Position numbers and translations under genes: made by a program. 64,000 bases of DNA, from the NCBI RefSeq assembly GCF_964253915.1, contig NZ_CAXUSG020000003.1:1-64000 (forward strand). Reading direction: 5' to 3'. Of this stretch, positions 1 through 12,064 are shown in pieces (position 1 is the first letter of the stretch; each line of letters begins with the position of its first letter). Source of the DNA: Metarhizobium sp964253915. GTDB taxonomy: Bacteria > Pseudomonadota > Alphaproteobacteria > Rhizobiales > Rhizobiaceae. The notes below the pieces were generated by a model. That model had not been told where the DNA came from. It saw only the letters and a list, made by a program, of their open reading frames with translations, and did not search any database.

Positions 1-285
1 GGGCGGGCGCCCCTCTTACCGACATTCCCTTTTTCCGTACCGCAGTCACCCAAAAGGCCAGATCCGGACAAGCATCACATGCACAATGGGGATAAACGGG
101 GATCGCCCTGACAAATTCACAATTCGCTGTTCTACGCAGAAGTCTTGCGCGGCCTTTGGTGATTTGGCCTGCGATCACGCATCGTGACGGGCAGTCGGAG
201 GATTTGACTCGCCCGTTGGAAATATGCACTTCTGGCCGTAACAAAGATACGAACGTGGAATAACGGGGAAAGACACAGGGTCGGC

Positions 286-2241
286 ATGGTATCGGACAAG
301 AATATGCTCCGCTCCCTGGGCAACGAGCCGCCAATTCTGGCGGACGGCCGCCGTGTGCCCGATCGGCGCGAGATTTCCCTGCGCTGGCTTTCCGGCACCT
401 TTCTGACAGGCATTACATCCAGCATCCTGATGGGCGTTGCGCTGTTTGCCGCTCTTGACGGCCGCCAGCAACTGGCGATCCCGGCGGAAGCCTTTGCGAC
501 CACCGATATCGACAGCGCGGCGGGCACGGCTGAAAACAACGTCAAGCGCGGCAGCCGGCTGTTTGCCACGGCGATCGCCGCCAAGCCCGTCGACCGCCAG
601 ATCATGGATGTCTCCACCGTTGTCCACGAGGGTGAAAAAGAAGTCGTGCGCCGGCGTCCTTTCGCGCATGTGAAAATGGCACTGGCTGCCAGCCACATCA
701 CCAGCGAGGATTATCCGGCCTTCGACCCGCTGACGATCTTTTCCACCGACGACAAGATACCCGTCGTCGCAGCCCGCGCCGGCGTCATCTACGGATCGGA
801 CGTGGAATCCGAAGTCAGCCTGAAGACCATTGCCTTCCCGACCCGCAGCTCACCTTTCACCTACGCGCCTTCGATGTCGCTGGAAGAGGTGGAGGAAAAT
901 GTCCGGTCGAACGGTTCGGTCCTGACGGACGGCAATTCGCAGCTTGCGGCCCTCTATTATGTCGACCCCCGGCGTTTTGCCGCCGACGAGAACGATGTCG
1001 ACCTGACCGAGGGCCTGGCATCCGCCCGTATTCTCGAAGAGAACATGTCGGTTGCAGCACCGCAGTCGATCACGCCGGAAACGCCGGAATTTGCCGACGA
1101 CATCATTCCGGTCAGCCGCGAGACCAAGATCGCCCAGGCGATGGCCGATTCCGGTTATTCCAAAGCCGAAGCGGAAGATGTGCAGTCCTACGCCGAGCCG
1201 CTGCTTGAGGAACCGAAACTTCTGGAAGGCGATGTCCTGCGCATCGGCATCATCCAGAAAGGCGAAAAGGCCAAGATTGTTCGCGCCAGCGTCTATCGCC
1301 GCGGCCACCATGTCCTGACCGTTGCCCTCAACGACAAGGGCAGCTTCGTGCGCGGCACCGAACCGCCGATGCTGGATGCGATTGCCACCGCCTTCGATGG
1401 CCGGCCGGCGCAGACTGTCGCCAACCGCGACCTGCCGCGTGTTTATGACGGCATCTATCGCGCCGCGCTATCTTACGGCATGAACCAGGACATGACGGCG
1501 CTTGTCATCAAGCTGCTCGCCAGCAATGTCGACTTCCAGGCACAGCTGAAGCCGACGGATTCGCTCGAGGCGTTCTTCTCGGTCGCCGATGAAAGCGGAC
1601 AGGCGACTGCCGATTCCGAACTTCTCTATGTCAACGCCCAATTCGGCGACACGCAGACACGCTTCTACCGTTTCCAGAACCCCGAAGACATGTCGATCGA
1701 TTACTTCGACGAAAACGGCAAGAGCATCCGCCAATTCCTACTGCGCAACCCGGTGCCGAACGGCGTGTTCAAATCGGGTTTCGGCATGCGCCGGCATCCG
1801 ATCCTCGGTTATTCGCGCATGCATACCGGCACGGACTGGGCGGCACCGCGCGGCACGCCGATCATCGCCGCCGGCAACGGCGTGGTGGAAAAGGCCGGCT
1901 GGGATTCCGGCGGCTACGGCAACCAGACCCTGATCCGGCATGCCAACGGTTATGTTTCTTCCTATAATCACCAGAGCGCCATCGCCAAAAGCGTCCGGGA
2001 AGGCGCCAAGGTAACCCAGGGCCAGGTGATCGGCTGGGTGGGTACGACAGGGCTTTCGACCGGCCCGCATCTTCACTACGAACTGATCGTCAACGGCACC
2101 AAGGTCGATCCGTTGCGCGTGCGATTGCCCGGCGGCAAATCGCTGGACGGGGAAACGCTGGCGAAATTCGAAGTCGAGCGCAAACGCATCGATACGCTGC
2201 TCGGAACCGAAGACAAGGCCAAGCAGGTCGCCAGCCGTTGA
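286..2241 (+). CDS. M23 family (LytM-type) metallopeptidase, membrane anchored
   Basis: Predicted peptidoglycan endopeptidase of 651 residues. The N-terminus is cytoplasmic and arginine-rich, one membrane segment lies at about residues 34-58, and a long periplasmic region leads to a C-terminal M23 domain (about 495-610). Zinc-site motifs are present: HTGTD near residue 512 and HLHYE near 594, the usual H-x3-D and H-x-H signature, so the enzyme looks catalytically competent rather than a degenerate LytM activator. The start is an ATG with only a weak purine-rich stretch upstream. It is transcribed alone and converges on clpB. By family it should cut peptide cross-links in the wall. In polar-growing rhizobia, enzymes of this build serve zonal growth; that role is inference here. 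Confidence 0.9.
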   Translation: MVSDKNMLRSLGNEPPILADGRRVPDRREISLRWLSGTFLTGITSSILMGVALFAALDGRQQLAIPAEAFATTDIDSAAGTAENNVKRGSRLFATAIAAKPVDRQIMDVSTVVHEGEKEVVRRRPFAHVKMALAASHITSEDYPAFDPLTIFSTDDKIPVVAARAGVIYGSDVESEVSLKTIAFPTRSSPFTYAPSMSLEEVEENVRSNGSVLTDGNSQLAALYYVDPRRFAADENDVDLTEGLASARILEENMSVAAPQSITPETPEFADDIIPVSRETKIAQAMADSGYSKAEAEDVQSYAEPLLEEPKLLEGDVLRIGIIQKGEKAKIVRASVYRRGHHVLTVALNDKGSFVRGTEPPMLDAIATAFDGRPAQTVANRDLPRVYDGIYRAALSYGMNQDMTALVIKLLASNVDFQAQLKPTDSLEAFFSVADESGQATADSELLYVNAQFGDTQTRFYRFQNPEDMSIDYFDENGKSIRQFLLRNPVPNGVFKSGFGMRRHPILGYSRMHTGTDWAAPRGTPIIAAGNGVVEKAGWDSGGYGNQTLIRHANGYVSSYNHQSAIAKSVREGAKVTQGQVIGWVGTTGLSTGPHLHYELIVNGTKVDPLRVRLPGGKSLDGETLAKFEVERKRIDTLLGTEDKAKQVASR

Positions 2242-2274
2242 TCGGACAAACCAGTTGCAAGGCACAACACAAAA

Positions 2275-2304
2275 ATGGCGGCCCGAGAGCCGCCATTCGT
2301 TTTT
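2275..2304. terminator. Bidirectional terminator between the M23 peptidase and clpB
   Basis: An 8-bp perfect stem (ATGGCGGC / GCCGCCAT) with a 6-nt loop is flanked by an A-run on the left and a T-run on the right. It sits in the gap between two convergent genes and can serve both. Confidence 0.8.
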
Positions 2305-2323
2305 CGTCGCCGGAATTTGTGCC

Positions 2324-4924
<2,601 letters not shown>

Positions 4925-5041
4925 TCTCTACCTCCATAAGATCGCTCCGCCCGAAAAGGCACGAAGCGACGTGACAGGATAGGTCCCCGTTATGGCGAAC
5001 CTTCTTGGCGAACCGGTTTGGCCGGCTTGCCTTCAGGGGAG

Positions 5042-5070
5042 ATATGGTCGCGCAAATCGGCAATTTAAAG
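5042..5070 (-). promoter_or_regulatory. Candidate heat-shock (RpoH) promoter of clpB
   Basis: Read on the minus strand, CTTTAAA (5064-5070) is followed after 14 nt by GACCATAT (5042-5049). The sigma-32 pattern is CTTGAAA and CCCCATnT with an 11-16 nt spacer, giving one mismatch in the first element and two in the second. It sits downstream of the DUF4167 terminator, which gives clpB its own transcription unit with a leader of about 110 nt. Start-site mapping is not available here. Confidence 0.5.
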
Positions 5071-5083
5071 AGGCCGTTGCAGC

Positions 5084-5117
5084 AAAAAACCCCGGACGGG
5101 CCGGGGTTTTGATTTTG
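5084..5117 (-). terminator. Terminator of the DUF4167 gene
   Basis: A 10-bp stem AAAACCCCGG / CCGGGGTTTT with a 5-nt loop is followed, in the minus direction, by a run of six T. It lies about 50 bp beyond the DUF4167 stop and ahead of the clpB promoter. Confidence 0.8.
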
Positions 5118-5161
5118 GTCAATTGTAGGCGATGCAGGCTGCCGCACGGTGCGGCACGCCG

Positions 5162-5929
5162 TCATTCGGAAGCGGCTGCTTCGAGGGCCGGCGCTTCGGA
5201 AGCAGCCTCGCCTTCGGCGCCCTCTTCCGCGCCACGGCGCGGCTGACGGCGGGGGCGGGTGGCTGCACCGGTGCGGCGACGCGGGGTCTTTTCACGCGGT
5301 GCGGCGGCCTCGGCGGCGGTTTCCGCTTCGATGGCGACTTCCACGGGCGTGCCTTCGATCACCGGCTGCGGACCTGAGCCGCTGATGACCGGCTGCTCTG
5401 CAACAGAGGCGACCGGGGCCGGCTGCGCTGCGGGCGGCTGGCGCTCCTGCTGGCGGCGGGGCTGGCGATGCTGCTGCGGCGCGGGCGACTGCTGAACCAC
5501 GACCGGCTGGCTGGCGGCTTCCTGCTGCACCGGCGCGGGAGCAGCGGCGACCTCGTCCATATCGCCGGCATTGACATCCATGTCGTCGCCATCGCGATCA
5601 TTGTAATCGCTGCGGTCGTCGCGCTGGAAACGTTCCTGCATCTGCGACTGCGCGGCAGCGATGATCCGGTTGTAGTGTTCGGCGTGCTGCAGATAGTTTT
5701 CCGCCATGACGCGGTCGCCGGCGCTCTGCGCGTCACGCGCCAGGGCCGAATATTTTTCGGCGATATGCTGAGCAGTACCGCGGATCTTCACGTCAGGGCC
5801 GGAGCTGTCATACGTCCTGGTCAGCGGGTTGGAACCCTTGCGGTTGAAATTGTTGTTGTTACCGCCGCCACCATTGTTGTTGTTATTGCCACGCCCTCGA
5901 CCGCGCTTGTTCTGCTGTCCTGGCCTCAT
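5162..5929 (-). CDS. DUF4167 domain-containing protein
   Basis: Protein of 255 residues. A basic, low-complexity N-terminus (RGRGRG followed by Asn/Gly runs) leads to the conserved DUF4167 block (about 38-95, including the stretch around DVKIRG and the helix ending YLQHAEHYNRII), then a long Pro/Gln/Ala-rich disordered tail. The ATG at 5929 is chosen because AGGTGA lies 7 nt upstream and because the conserved N-terminus begins there; the open frame runs further upstream without support. The RG/N-rich head suggests RNA binding, and the neighbourhood (prfA, prmC) fits a translation-linked role, but no function is established. Confidence 0.85.
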   Translation of the reverse strand: MRPGQQNKRGRGRGNNNNNGGGGNNNNFNRKGSNPLTRTYDSSGPDVKIRGTAQHIAEKYSALARDAQSAGDRVMAENYLQHAEHYNRIIAAAQSQMQERFQRDDRSDYNDRDGDDMDVNAGDMDEVAAAPAPVQQEAASQPVVVQQSPAPQQHRQPRRQQERQPPAAQPAPVASVAEQPVISGSGPQPVIEGTPVEVAIEAETAAEAAAPREKTPRRRTGAATRPRRQPRRGAEEGAEGEAASEAPALEAAASE

Positions 5930-6251
5930 CGATCGCTCACCTGAATTTCGCTTGTGTGATGGTAAAATGGCATCAGTGCCGGATCCCGCATGGATCAAAG
6001 CCATATATGCCGATGGCAGACGACGACCTAGCATCGTTCTGCGCTGGTGAAGTCAAATTAACTGATTCACGCATCAGAAAATCGTCAACCCTCGAACTCT
6101 TTTCAAGGAGATAACTTGAGGCCGATCCGCCTGGAACGAATCCACGTTCTTCCCGGCCACCCGATGCGTGAGGGCAAACTAGCCCGCTTCCCGAGGAAAT
6201 CCAAGCCCTTTCTCTTTGCTCCGCCAAATTTAGCTGTGCTCCTGCAGCATT
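5930..6251. other. Gene-less interval between prmC and the DUF4167 gene
   Basis: No credible reading frame on either strand. On the minus strand there are two TTGAC -35-like motifs (near 6083-6088 and 6051-6056), but neither has a convincing -10 at the right distance. No strong hairpin follows the prmC stop, so read-through into the DUF4167 gene is possible. Confidence 0.5.
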
Positions 6252-7130
6252 TTATTTCGTATTGTTGCAAGCAAACACAAGGACACGATCATTATGTCCG
6301 TAATCCTGTGCCGATTCGGCAAGCAGGAAACCCTTTTGCGTAAAAAGAGCCGTCACGGCCTGTTTCTGGTCGAAACCGATTTCGACCCCCACAAAACCAT
6401 CCGGGACGAGGAAGGATCCGGCATCCGCGGCGATGGCACGATAGGCATCCAGCCCATCCTCACCGCCATCCAATGCAGCCAAGGGATCGAAATCCCTGAC
6501 CTCAGGATCAAGCTCGGTTATGACGCTACTGGCGATATAGGGCGGATTTGAGACGATAACGTCGAATTTTCCGTCGATTTCGGCAAACCAGTCGCTTCTG
6601 ACTGTCCGGTAGCGCTCTGCCACTCCGTTGAGATGGGCGTTTGCCGCTGCCGTTGCAAGGGCGTCTTCCGAGATATCACTGCCGAGACACACGGCCTGCG
6701 GACATTCCTTCAGCAAAGCGAGCCCGATCGCTCCCGTTCCCACGCCAAGGTCGAGGACACGCGCCGCACCCTTTTCCGCGACAATCCGCCGCAGTCGAAC
6801 AAGCAATTTTTCGACGAGAATCTCGGTGTCGGGGCGCGGTTCCAGCGTTTCGCGGGACAGCCGGAGATCGAGCCCGAAAAACTCCCGATGCCCGAGGATC
6901 CGGTGCACCGGTTCCCGCTTCAACCGCCGTTCGATCGCAGCTTCGACAACCTGCCGCTCGGCCTCGCTCAGCAGCCGGTCGCCGCCGATAAAAACCTCGG
7001 TGCTCGACAGACCAAGCAGACCACCGAGAAGAAGCCGCGCCTCGATCGCCGCATCCGGCAGGCCCGCCGCGGCAAACCGTGTTTTCGCCGTCGCGACCCA
7101 TTCTCCCAGTGTCGCGCCTTGCACCGTCAC
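6252..7130 (-). CDS. prmC: Release factor glutamine N5-methyltransferase PrmC
   Basis: SAM-dependent methyltransferase of 292 residues that methylates the glutamine of the GGQ motif in RF1 and RF2. It has the glycine-rich SAM site (DLGVGTGAIG, about 125-134) and the catalytic NPPY motif near residue 194 that positions the glutamine amide. Its ATG overlaps the prfA stop by 4 nt (ATGA), so enzyme and substrate are translationally coupled. Confidence 0.96.
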   Translation of the reverse strand: MTVQGATLGEWVATAKTRFAAAGLPDAAIEARLLLGGLLGLSSTEVFIGGDRLLSEAERQVVEAAIERRLKREPVHRILGHREFFGLDLRLSRETLEPRPDTEILVEKLLVRLRRIVAEKGAARVLDLGVGTGAIGLALLKECPQAVCLGSDISEDALATAAANAHLNGVAERYRTVRSDWFAEIDGKFDVIVSNPPYIASSVITELDPEVRDFDPLAALDGGEDGLDAYRAIAADAGSFLVPDGFVGVEIGFDQKQAVTALFTQKGFLLAESAQDYGHNDRVLVFACNNTK

Positions 7131-8209
7131 AATTGCTGCTCGCCCAGTTGCGCCAGTTGTCCGGCCTGATAATCGGCCAGCAGCGCATCCACCACCTCCT
7201 CGATCTCGCCCATCATCATGCGGTCGAGCTTGTAGAGGGTCAGGTTGATGCGGTGGTCGGTCACGCGGCCCTGCGGGAAATTGTAGGTGCGGATACGCTC
7301 CGAGCGATCACCGGAACCGACCTGGCTCTTGCGCTCGGCCGAACGCTCGCTGTCGCTGCGCTGCCGTTCCGCATCGTAGAGCCGGGCGCGCAAGACCTGC
7401 ATCGCCTTGGCGCGGTTCTGGTGCTGGCTCTTTTCGGAACTCGTGACCACGAGGCCGGTCGGCAAGTGCGTGATTCGCACCGCCGAATCGGTGGTGTTGA
7501 CGTGCTGGCCACCGGCGCCGGAGGAGCGCATCGTATCGATGCGGATGTCTTCCGGCCGAATTTCGATATCGATCTCTTCGGCCTCAGGTAGGACGGCAAC
7601 GGTCGCCGCAGAGGTGTGAATCCGCCCGCTTGCTTCCGTTTCCGGAACCCGCTGGACCCGGTGCACGCCCGATTCGAATTTCAGCCGCGAGAAAACGCCC
7701 CTGCCGCTGATCGTCGCGATGATTTCCTTGAAACCGCCAGCATCGCCTTCGCTGGCAGACAGCACTTCCACCTTCCAGCTGTGGGTGGCGGCAAAACGCT
7801 CGTACATGCGAAAGAGATCGCCGGCAAACAAGGCCGCTTCTGATCCGCCGGTCCCTGCCCGGATTTCCAGGATGGCGCTCTTTTCGTCGGCGGCATCCTT
7901 CGGCAGAAGCAGGATCTGCATATCCTTGCCCAGCGCTTCCAGCCGCTCCTTGACGTCGGGCAGCTCCATTTCGGCGAGATCGCGCATCTCCCGGTCCACC
8001 GATTTGTCGGCAAGCATCGCCTCGAGGTCCGCAGCTTCCGCCTGCGCCTTCTGGTATTCGCGAATCTTGCCGACCACCGGCTGCAGCTCGGAATATTCCG
8101 AAGCGAGCTTCACATAGACGTCGGCAGGAGGTCCCGCTGACATACGCGCCTCGATCTCGCCGAACCGGCGCTCCAGTTCGCGCATCTTTTCAACAGGAAG
8201 CTGAGCCAA
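7127..8209 (-). CDS. prfA: Peptide chain release factor 1
   Basis: RF1 of 360 residues, full length. The GGQ peptidyl-hydrolysis motif lies near residue 235. The chosen start is a TTG at 8209 with GGAG 8 nt upstream; the next in-frame ATG is eight codons in and has no comparable ribosome site. The gene lies 31 bp downstream of ptsP and overlaps prmC by 4 bp, giving a ptsP-prfA-prmC run. Confidence 0.97.
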   Translation of the reverse strand: MAQLPVEKMRELERRFGEIEARMSAGPPADVYVKLASEYSELQPVVGKIREYQKAQAEAADLEAMLADKSVDREMRDLAEMELPDVKERLEALGKDMQILLLPKDAADEKSAILEIRAGTGGSEAALFAGDLFRMYERFAATHSWKVEVLSASEGDAGGFKEIIATISGRGVFSRLKFESGVHRVQRVPETEASGRIHTSAATVAVLPEAEEIDIEIRPEDIRIDTMRSSGAGGQHVNTTDSAVRITHLPTGLVVTSSEKSQHQNRAKAMQVLRARLYDAERQRSDSERSAERKSQVGSGDRSERIRTYNFPQGRVTDHRINLTLYKLDRMMMGEIEEVVDALLADYQAGQLAQLGEQQL

Positions 8210-8240
8210 TCTTCACTCCGGATTTTGTTCTTGTCGTCTT

Positions 8241-10508
8241 TTACAACGGAATATTGTGCGTTTCGGCGAACTGCGCCAGGATTTCCCGGATCGGAGCCCC
8301 CGGCTTGCGCTCGTCGAGCGCGGCATTCAGCACGTCGGCAAGCGCCCCCACATCGAGCCCCAGCAGCATTGCCTTCACCGGCCCGATGGCCGTTGGCGAC
8401 ATCGACACGGAACGGAAGCCGATCCCCAGAAGCGCCATCGCCGATAACGGTTTGCCGGCCATCTCGCCGCACAGGGTCACCGGCGTCTCGTTGCGTTCCG
8501 CCGCCCGTACGATGTCGCGCAGGATACGCAGGAAGGGTCGACCGAGCACGTCGAAACGATCGGATACGCGCGCATTGCCGCGATCCACCGCCATCGAGAA
8601 CTGGAAGAGGTCGTTGGAACCGACGGAGACGAAATCGACCTCGTCCATCAATTCGTCGAGTTGCCAGAGCAGCGCCGGCACTTCCAGCATGGCGCCGAAC
8701 TGCAGTTTACGCGGCAGCTGGTAACCGAATTTCGACAGATGCTGCACTTCCTTCTGGAACAGTTCGCGCACCGCCCGGATCTCCGAGACCTCGGTGACCA
8801 TCGGGATCATCATTTTCAGCTCGGCACCGCTCGACGCCCGCAGCAGGGCACGAAGCTGGGTGCGTAGCAGGCCCGGCCGGTCGAGTGCGAGCCGGATCGC
8901 CCGCCAGCCCAGCGCCGGGTTTTCTTCTTCATGTGCCCGAAAATAGGAGAGCACCTTGTCGCCGCCGATATCCAGCGTGCGGAAGGTCACCGGCCGGCCG
9001 GCGGCCTGTTTCAGGACGTTGCGATAGAAATCTTCCTGCTCCTCCGCCTTCGGCATATTGGAGGCAATCATGAACTGCAGTTCGGTGCGGAACAGGCCGA
9101 TACCGGTTGCGCCTGATTCGAACAGCTGCGGCAGATCGACCAGCAGGCCGGCATTCATCTGAAGATTGATGAGCTTGCCGTCGCGGGTCATCGGCTCGAC
9201 ATCGCGCAAGGCGCGGAACTGTTCCTGCCGGCGGGCGCGCAGCCGCACCTTCTCTTCGTACGCCTTTTGCAGATCGGCGGGCGGGCGCAGATGGGCCGTC
9301 CCCTCGTCGCCATCGATGATCAGTGCATCGCCGTTTTCGGCCAGCGCCACGATGCCGGCGGCTTGGCCGACGACCGGAATGCCCATGGCGCGGGCAACGA
9401 TAACGACATGGCTGGTGACCGCGCCTTCTTCCAGCACGAGGCCGCGCAGGTTCTGCCGCGGATAATCGAGCAGTTCGGCAGCGCCCATGGCGCGCGCAAG
9501 AATGATGGCATCCTGCGGAAAACCATTGCCCATCGTTCCCGGGCCAAAACCGGTCAGCTGCCGCAGTAGCCGGTTGGCGAGGTCTTCGAGATCGTGCATC
9601 CGTTCCCGCAGATAGGGATCGGTCAGCCGCATCATCCGCGCCTTGGTGTCGCTCTGCACCTTCTCGACCGCCGCTTCCGCCGTCAGGCCGTTGCGGATCG
9701 CCTCTTCCAGCTTGCGCACCCAGCCGCGGTCATGCGCGAACATGCGGTAGGTTTCCAGAACCTCGCGGTGCTCGCCTTCCATCGACACTTCACGACGCGA
9801 CAGCATGTCGTCGATCGAAATGCGCAGCGAGCCGAGCGCATCGGCAAGCCGGTTGATTTCTTTCTCGGTATCGTCGTTCAGCAGGTTGGTGACAACGATG
9901 CGCGGCTCGTGCAGCACGACGTAGCCGAGCCCGATGCCTTCGCTGTAGCTGTCGCCCTCGATCGTCACCGGCCGGGTGAGGTCGAGCTCCAGCCCCGGGC
10001 GGGTGATCTTCTTCAATTCGCCGGTTGCAATCATTTCCGCCAGCAGCATGGCGGTGGTTTCCATCGCCTCTGCTTCTTCCTCCCGGTAGTTCCGTTGCGC
10101 CTTGTTCTGGACGACGAGAACGCCAAGAGTGCGGCCGGCGCGCAAAATCGGCACGCCGAGGAAGGAATGATAAATTTCTTCGCCGGTTTCAGGCAGGTAG
10201 CGGAAGGCGGGGTGCGCCTGGGCGTCGGAAAGATTGAGCGGCTGGGCGCTGGCGGCGATGGTGCCGACGAGGCCCTGCCCCATCTTCAGCTGCGCCAGGT
10301 GGACGGCATCCTTGTTGAGGCCTTCGGTGGCGTAGAGTTCGAGAACGCCGTCGGCGCGCAACACATAGACGGAGCACACTTCCGCAACCATGTTCTGCGC
10401 AATATGGCGAACAATCTGGTCCAGACGCTCCTGAGGCCCAAGCGGTTCCGCCATCAGCTCGCGCAACCGCTTGAGGAGGACGCGTGGACCTGCGGACAGG
10501 TCTCTCAT
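8241..10508 (-). CDS. ptsP: Phosphoenolpyruvate-protein phosphotransferase PtsP (nitrogen PTS enzyme I)
   Basis: Enzyme I-Ntr, 755 residues from this start. An N-terminal GAF sensor domain (about 15-160) distinguishes it from sugar-type PtsI. It is followed by the HPr-binding region, the swivelling phospho-histidine domain (active His within AVTSHVVIV, near 366), and the C-terminal PEP-binding barrel with the CGEMAG motif. It passes phosphate from PEP to NPr and then EIIA-Ntr, a regulatory chain tied to nitrogen and potassium status. An ATG three codons earlier (10517) is also open, but its GGGAG is only 1 nt away, whereas spacing to 10508 is normal. Confidence 0.95.
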   Translation of the reverse strand: MRDLSAGPRVLLKRLRELMAEPLGPQERLDQIVRHIAQNMVAEVCSVYVLRADGVLELYATEGLNKDAVHLAQLKMGQGLVGTIAASAQPLNLSDAQAHPAFRYLPETGEEIYHSFLGVPILRAGRTLGVLVVQNKAQRNYREEEAEAMETTAMLLAEMIATGELKKITRPGLELDLTRPVTIEGDSYSEGIGLGYVVLHEPRIVVTNLLNDDTEKEINRLADALGSLRISIDDMLSRREVSMEGEHREVLETYRMFAHDRGWVRKLEEAIRNGLTAEAAVEKVQSDTKARMMRLTDPYLRERMHDLEDLANRLLRQLTGFGPGTMGNGFPQDAIILARAMGAAELLDYPRQNLRGLVLEEGAVTSHVVIVARAMGIPVVGQAAGIVALAENGDALIIDGDEGTAHLRPPADLQKAYEEKVRLRARRQEQFRALRDVEPMTRDGKLINLQMNAGLLVDLPQLFESGATGIGLFRTELQFMIASNMPKAEEQEDFYRNVLKQAAGRPVTFRTLDIGGDKVLSYFRAHEEENPALGWRAIRLALDRPGLLRTQLRALLRASSGAELKMMIPMVTEVSEIRAVRELFQKEVQHLSKFGYQLPRKLQFGAMLEVPALLWQLDELMDEVDFVSVGSNDLFQFSMAVDRGNARVSDRFDVLGRPFLRILRDIVRAAERNETPVTLCGEMAGKPLSAMALLGIGFRSVSMSPTAIGPVKAMLLGLDVGALADVLNAALDERKPGAPIREILAQFAETHNIPL

Positions 10509-10595
10509 CGCGTGCATGCTCCCGAAAACAATGCTTCCAACCCGCCCATGGCAACCGGGTGCAAAAACACCCCGGATGTCAAAACAGGCTTACGA

Positions 10596-11870
10596 TCAAC
10601 TCTTATCGAGACCGTAGCAGGAATGCAAAGTCCGAACAGCAAGTTCGGCATAGGCGCCGTCGATAAGGATGGAAATCTTGATTTCCGACGTCGTGATCGC
10701 CTTGATGTTGATGCCTTTTTCAGCAAGTGCGCGGAAAGCGGTCGCCGCAACGCCGGCGTGCGAACGCATGCCGATGCCGATGACCGAAACCTTCACCAGG
10801 CCTGATTCGCTCTGGATGACGTCGTAACCGATCTTCTCCTTGTTTTCGGAGAGAACCTTGCTTGCCTTTTCCAGGTCGCCCGAAGGCACCGTGAACGTCA
10901 TGTCCGTGCGCGAACCGTCTTCGGAAATGTTCTGCACGATCATGTCGACGTTGATATGGCTTTCGGCCAGCGGGCCGAAGATCGCGGCGGAAACGCCCGG
11001 CCGGTCGGCAAGGCGCCGCAGCGAAATCTGGGCCTCATCCTTGGCATAGGCGATGCCGGTGACAACTTCCTGTTCCACGATCTCTTCCTCGTCACAAATC
11101 AGCGTACCGGGCGGATTGTCGAAATCACCCATGCCCGGCGCATCGGGGTCTACGAAACTGGAGCGCACGAAGGTGCGGACCTTGAACACCATGGCAAGCT
11201 CGACGGAGCGGACCTGCAGCACCTTGGCGCCGAGCGACGCCATTTCGAGCATTTCCTCGAAGGCGATCTTCTTCATGCGGCGCGCCTTCGGCTCGATGCG
11301 CGGATCGGTGGTGTAGACGCCGTCGACGTCGGTATAGATGTCGCAACGATCCGCCTTGACGGCGGCGGCAATCGCCACGGCCGAGGTGTCGGAGCCGCCG
11401 CGGCCGAGCGTGGCGATGCGGTTGTCCGGGCCTAGCCCCTGGAAGCCGGCAATAACGGCAACCTGGCCTTCACCCATGCGGCGAATGATGTCTTCGCCCT
11501 CGATTTCAAGGATGCGCGCGGCGCCATGGGCGTTGTCGGTGCGGATCGGAATCTGCCAGCCCTGCCAGGAGCGGGCGTTGATGCCGATCGACTGCAGCGC
11601 GATCGCCAGCAGGCCCGACGTCACCTGCTCGCCGGAAGCGACGATGGCGTCGTATTCGCGCGCATCGTAGAAGGGGGCGTTGCCGCCCGACACCTTCGGC
11701 ATGTTCTGGACCCAGGCAACCAGTTCGTTGGTCTTGCCTGACATGGCGGAAACCACCACGGCCACCTCGTGGCCAGCATCGACTTCACGTTTCACATGGC
11801 GGGCAACGTTGTGAATACGGTCAAGATCCGCGACGGACGTGCCGCCGAATTTCATCACGATGCGTGCCAT
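10596..11870 (-). CDS. lysC: Aspartate kinase
   Basis: Monofunctional aspartokinase of 424 residues that phosphorylates aspartate as the first step to lysine, threonine and methionine. The KFGGTS motif is at residues 8-13, the amino-acid kinase domain covers about 1-250, and tandem ACT domains for feedback binding fill about 265-420. It is transcribed toward ptsP with a 78-bp gap. Its upstream region is shared with the divergent gene at 12065. Together with lysA at 43.2 kb it gives the first and last enzymes of lysine synthesis in this window. Confidence 0.97.
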   Translation of the reverse strand: MARIVMKFGGTSVADLDRIHNVARHVKREVDAGHEVAVVVSAMSGKTNELVAWVQNMPKVSGGNAPFYDAREYDAIVASGEQVTSGLLAIALQSIGINARSWQGWQIPIRTDNAHGAARILEIEGEDIIRRMGEGQVAVIAGFQGLGPDNRIATLGRGGSDTSAVAIAAAVKADRCDIYTDVDGVYTTDPRIEPKARRMKKIAFEEMLEMASLGAKVLQVRSVELAMVFKVRTFVRSSFVDPDAPGMGDFDNPPGTLICDEEEIVEQEVVTGIAYAKDEAQISLRRLADRPGVSAAIFGPLAESHINVDMIVQNISEDGSRTDMTFTVPSGDLEKASKVLSENKEKIGYDVIQSESGLVKVSVIGIGMRSHAGVAATAFRALAEKGINIKAITTSEIKISILIDGAYAELAVRTLHSCYGLDKS

Positions 11871-12064
11871 TCGATCATTCCAGATGCGTGACGGCGCTCG
11901 CTGGCGCCCGGCCGAAGAAACCGCCCGGTCCCCCTGAGCGGCATAATGCGGCGTCTCTTAGCGAAAAGCCGGCAGGCGTGCAATGGGCAAGCCGGGCAAA
12001 GCGGTACTCCCGGAAACCAAACGGGGGCGATCCGTGTTATGATGGACAAAACGGAGGACGCAAG

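Noticed and set aside
5000..5160. Small plus-strand frame between clpB and DUF4167
   Set aside because: It spans the clpB promoter and the DUF4167 terminator hairpin and has no ribosome site.
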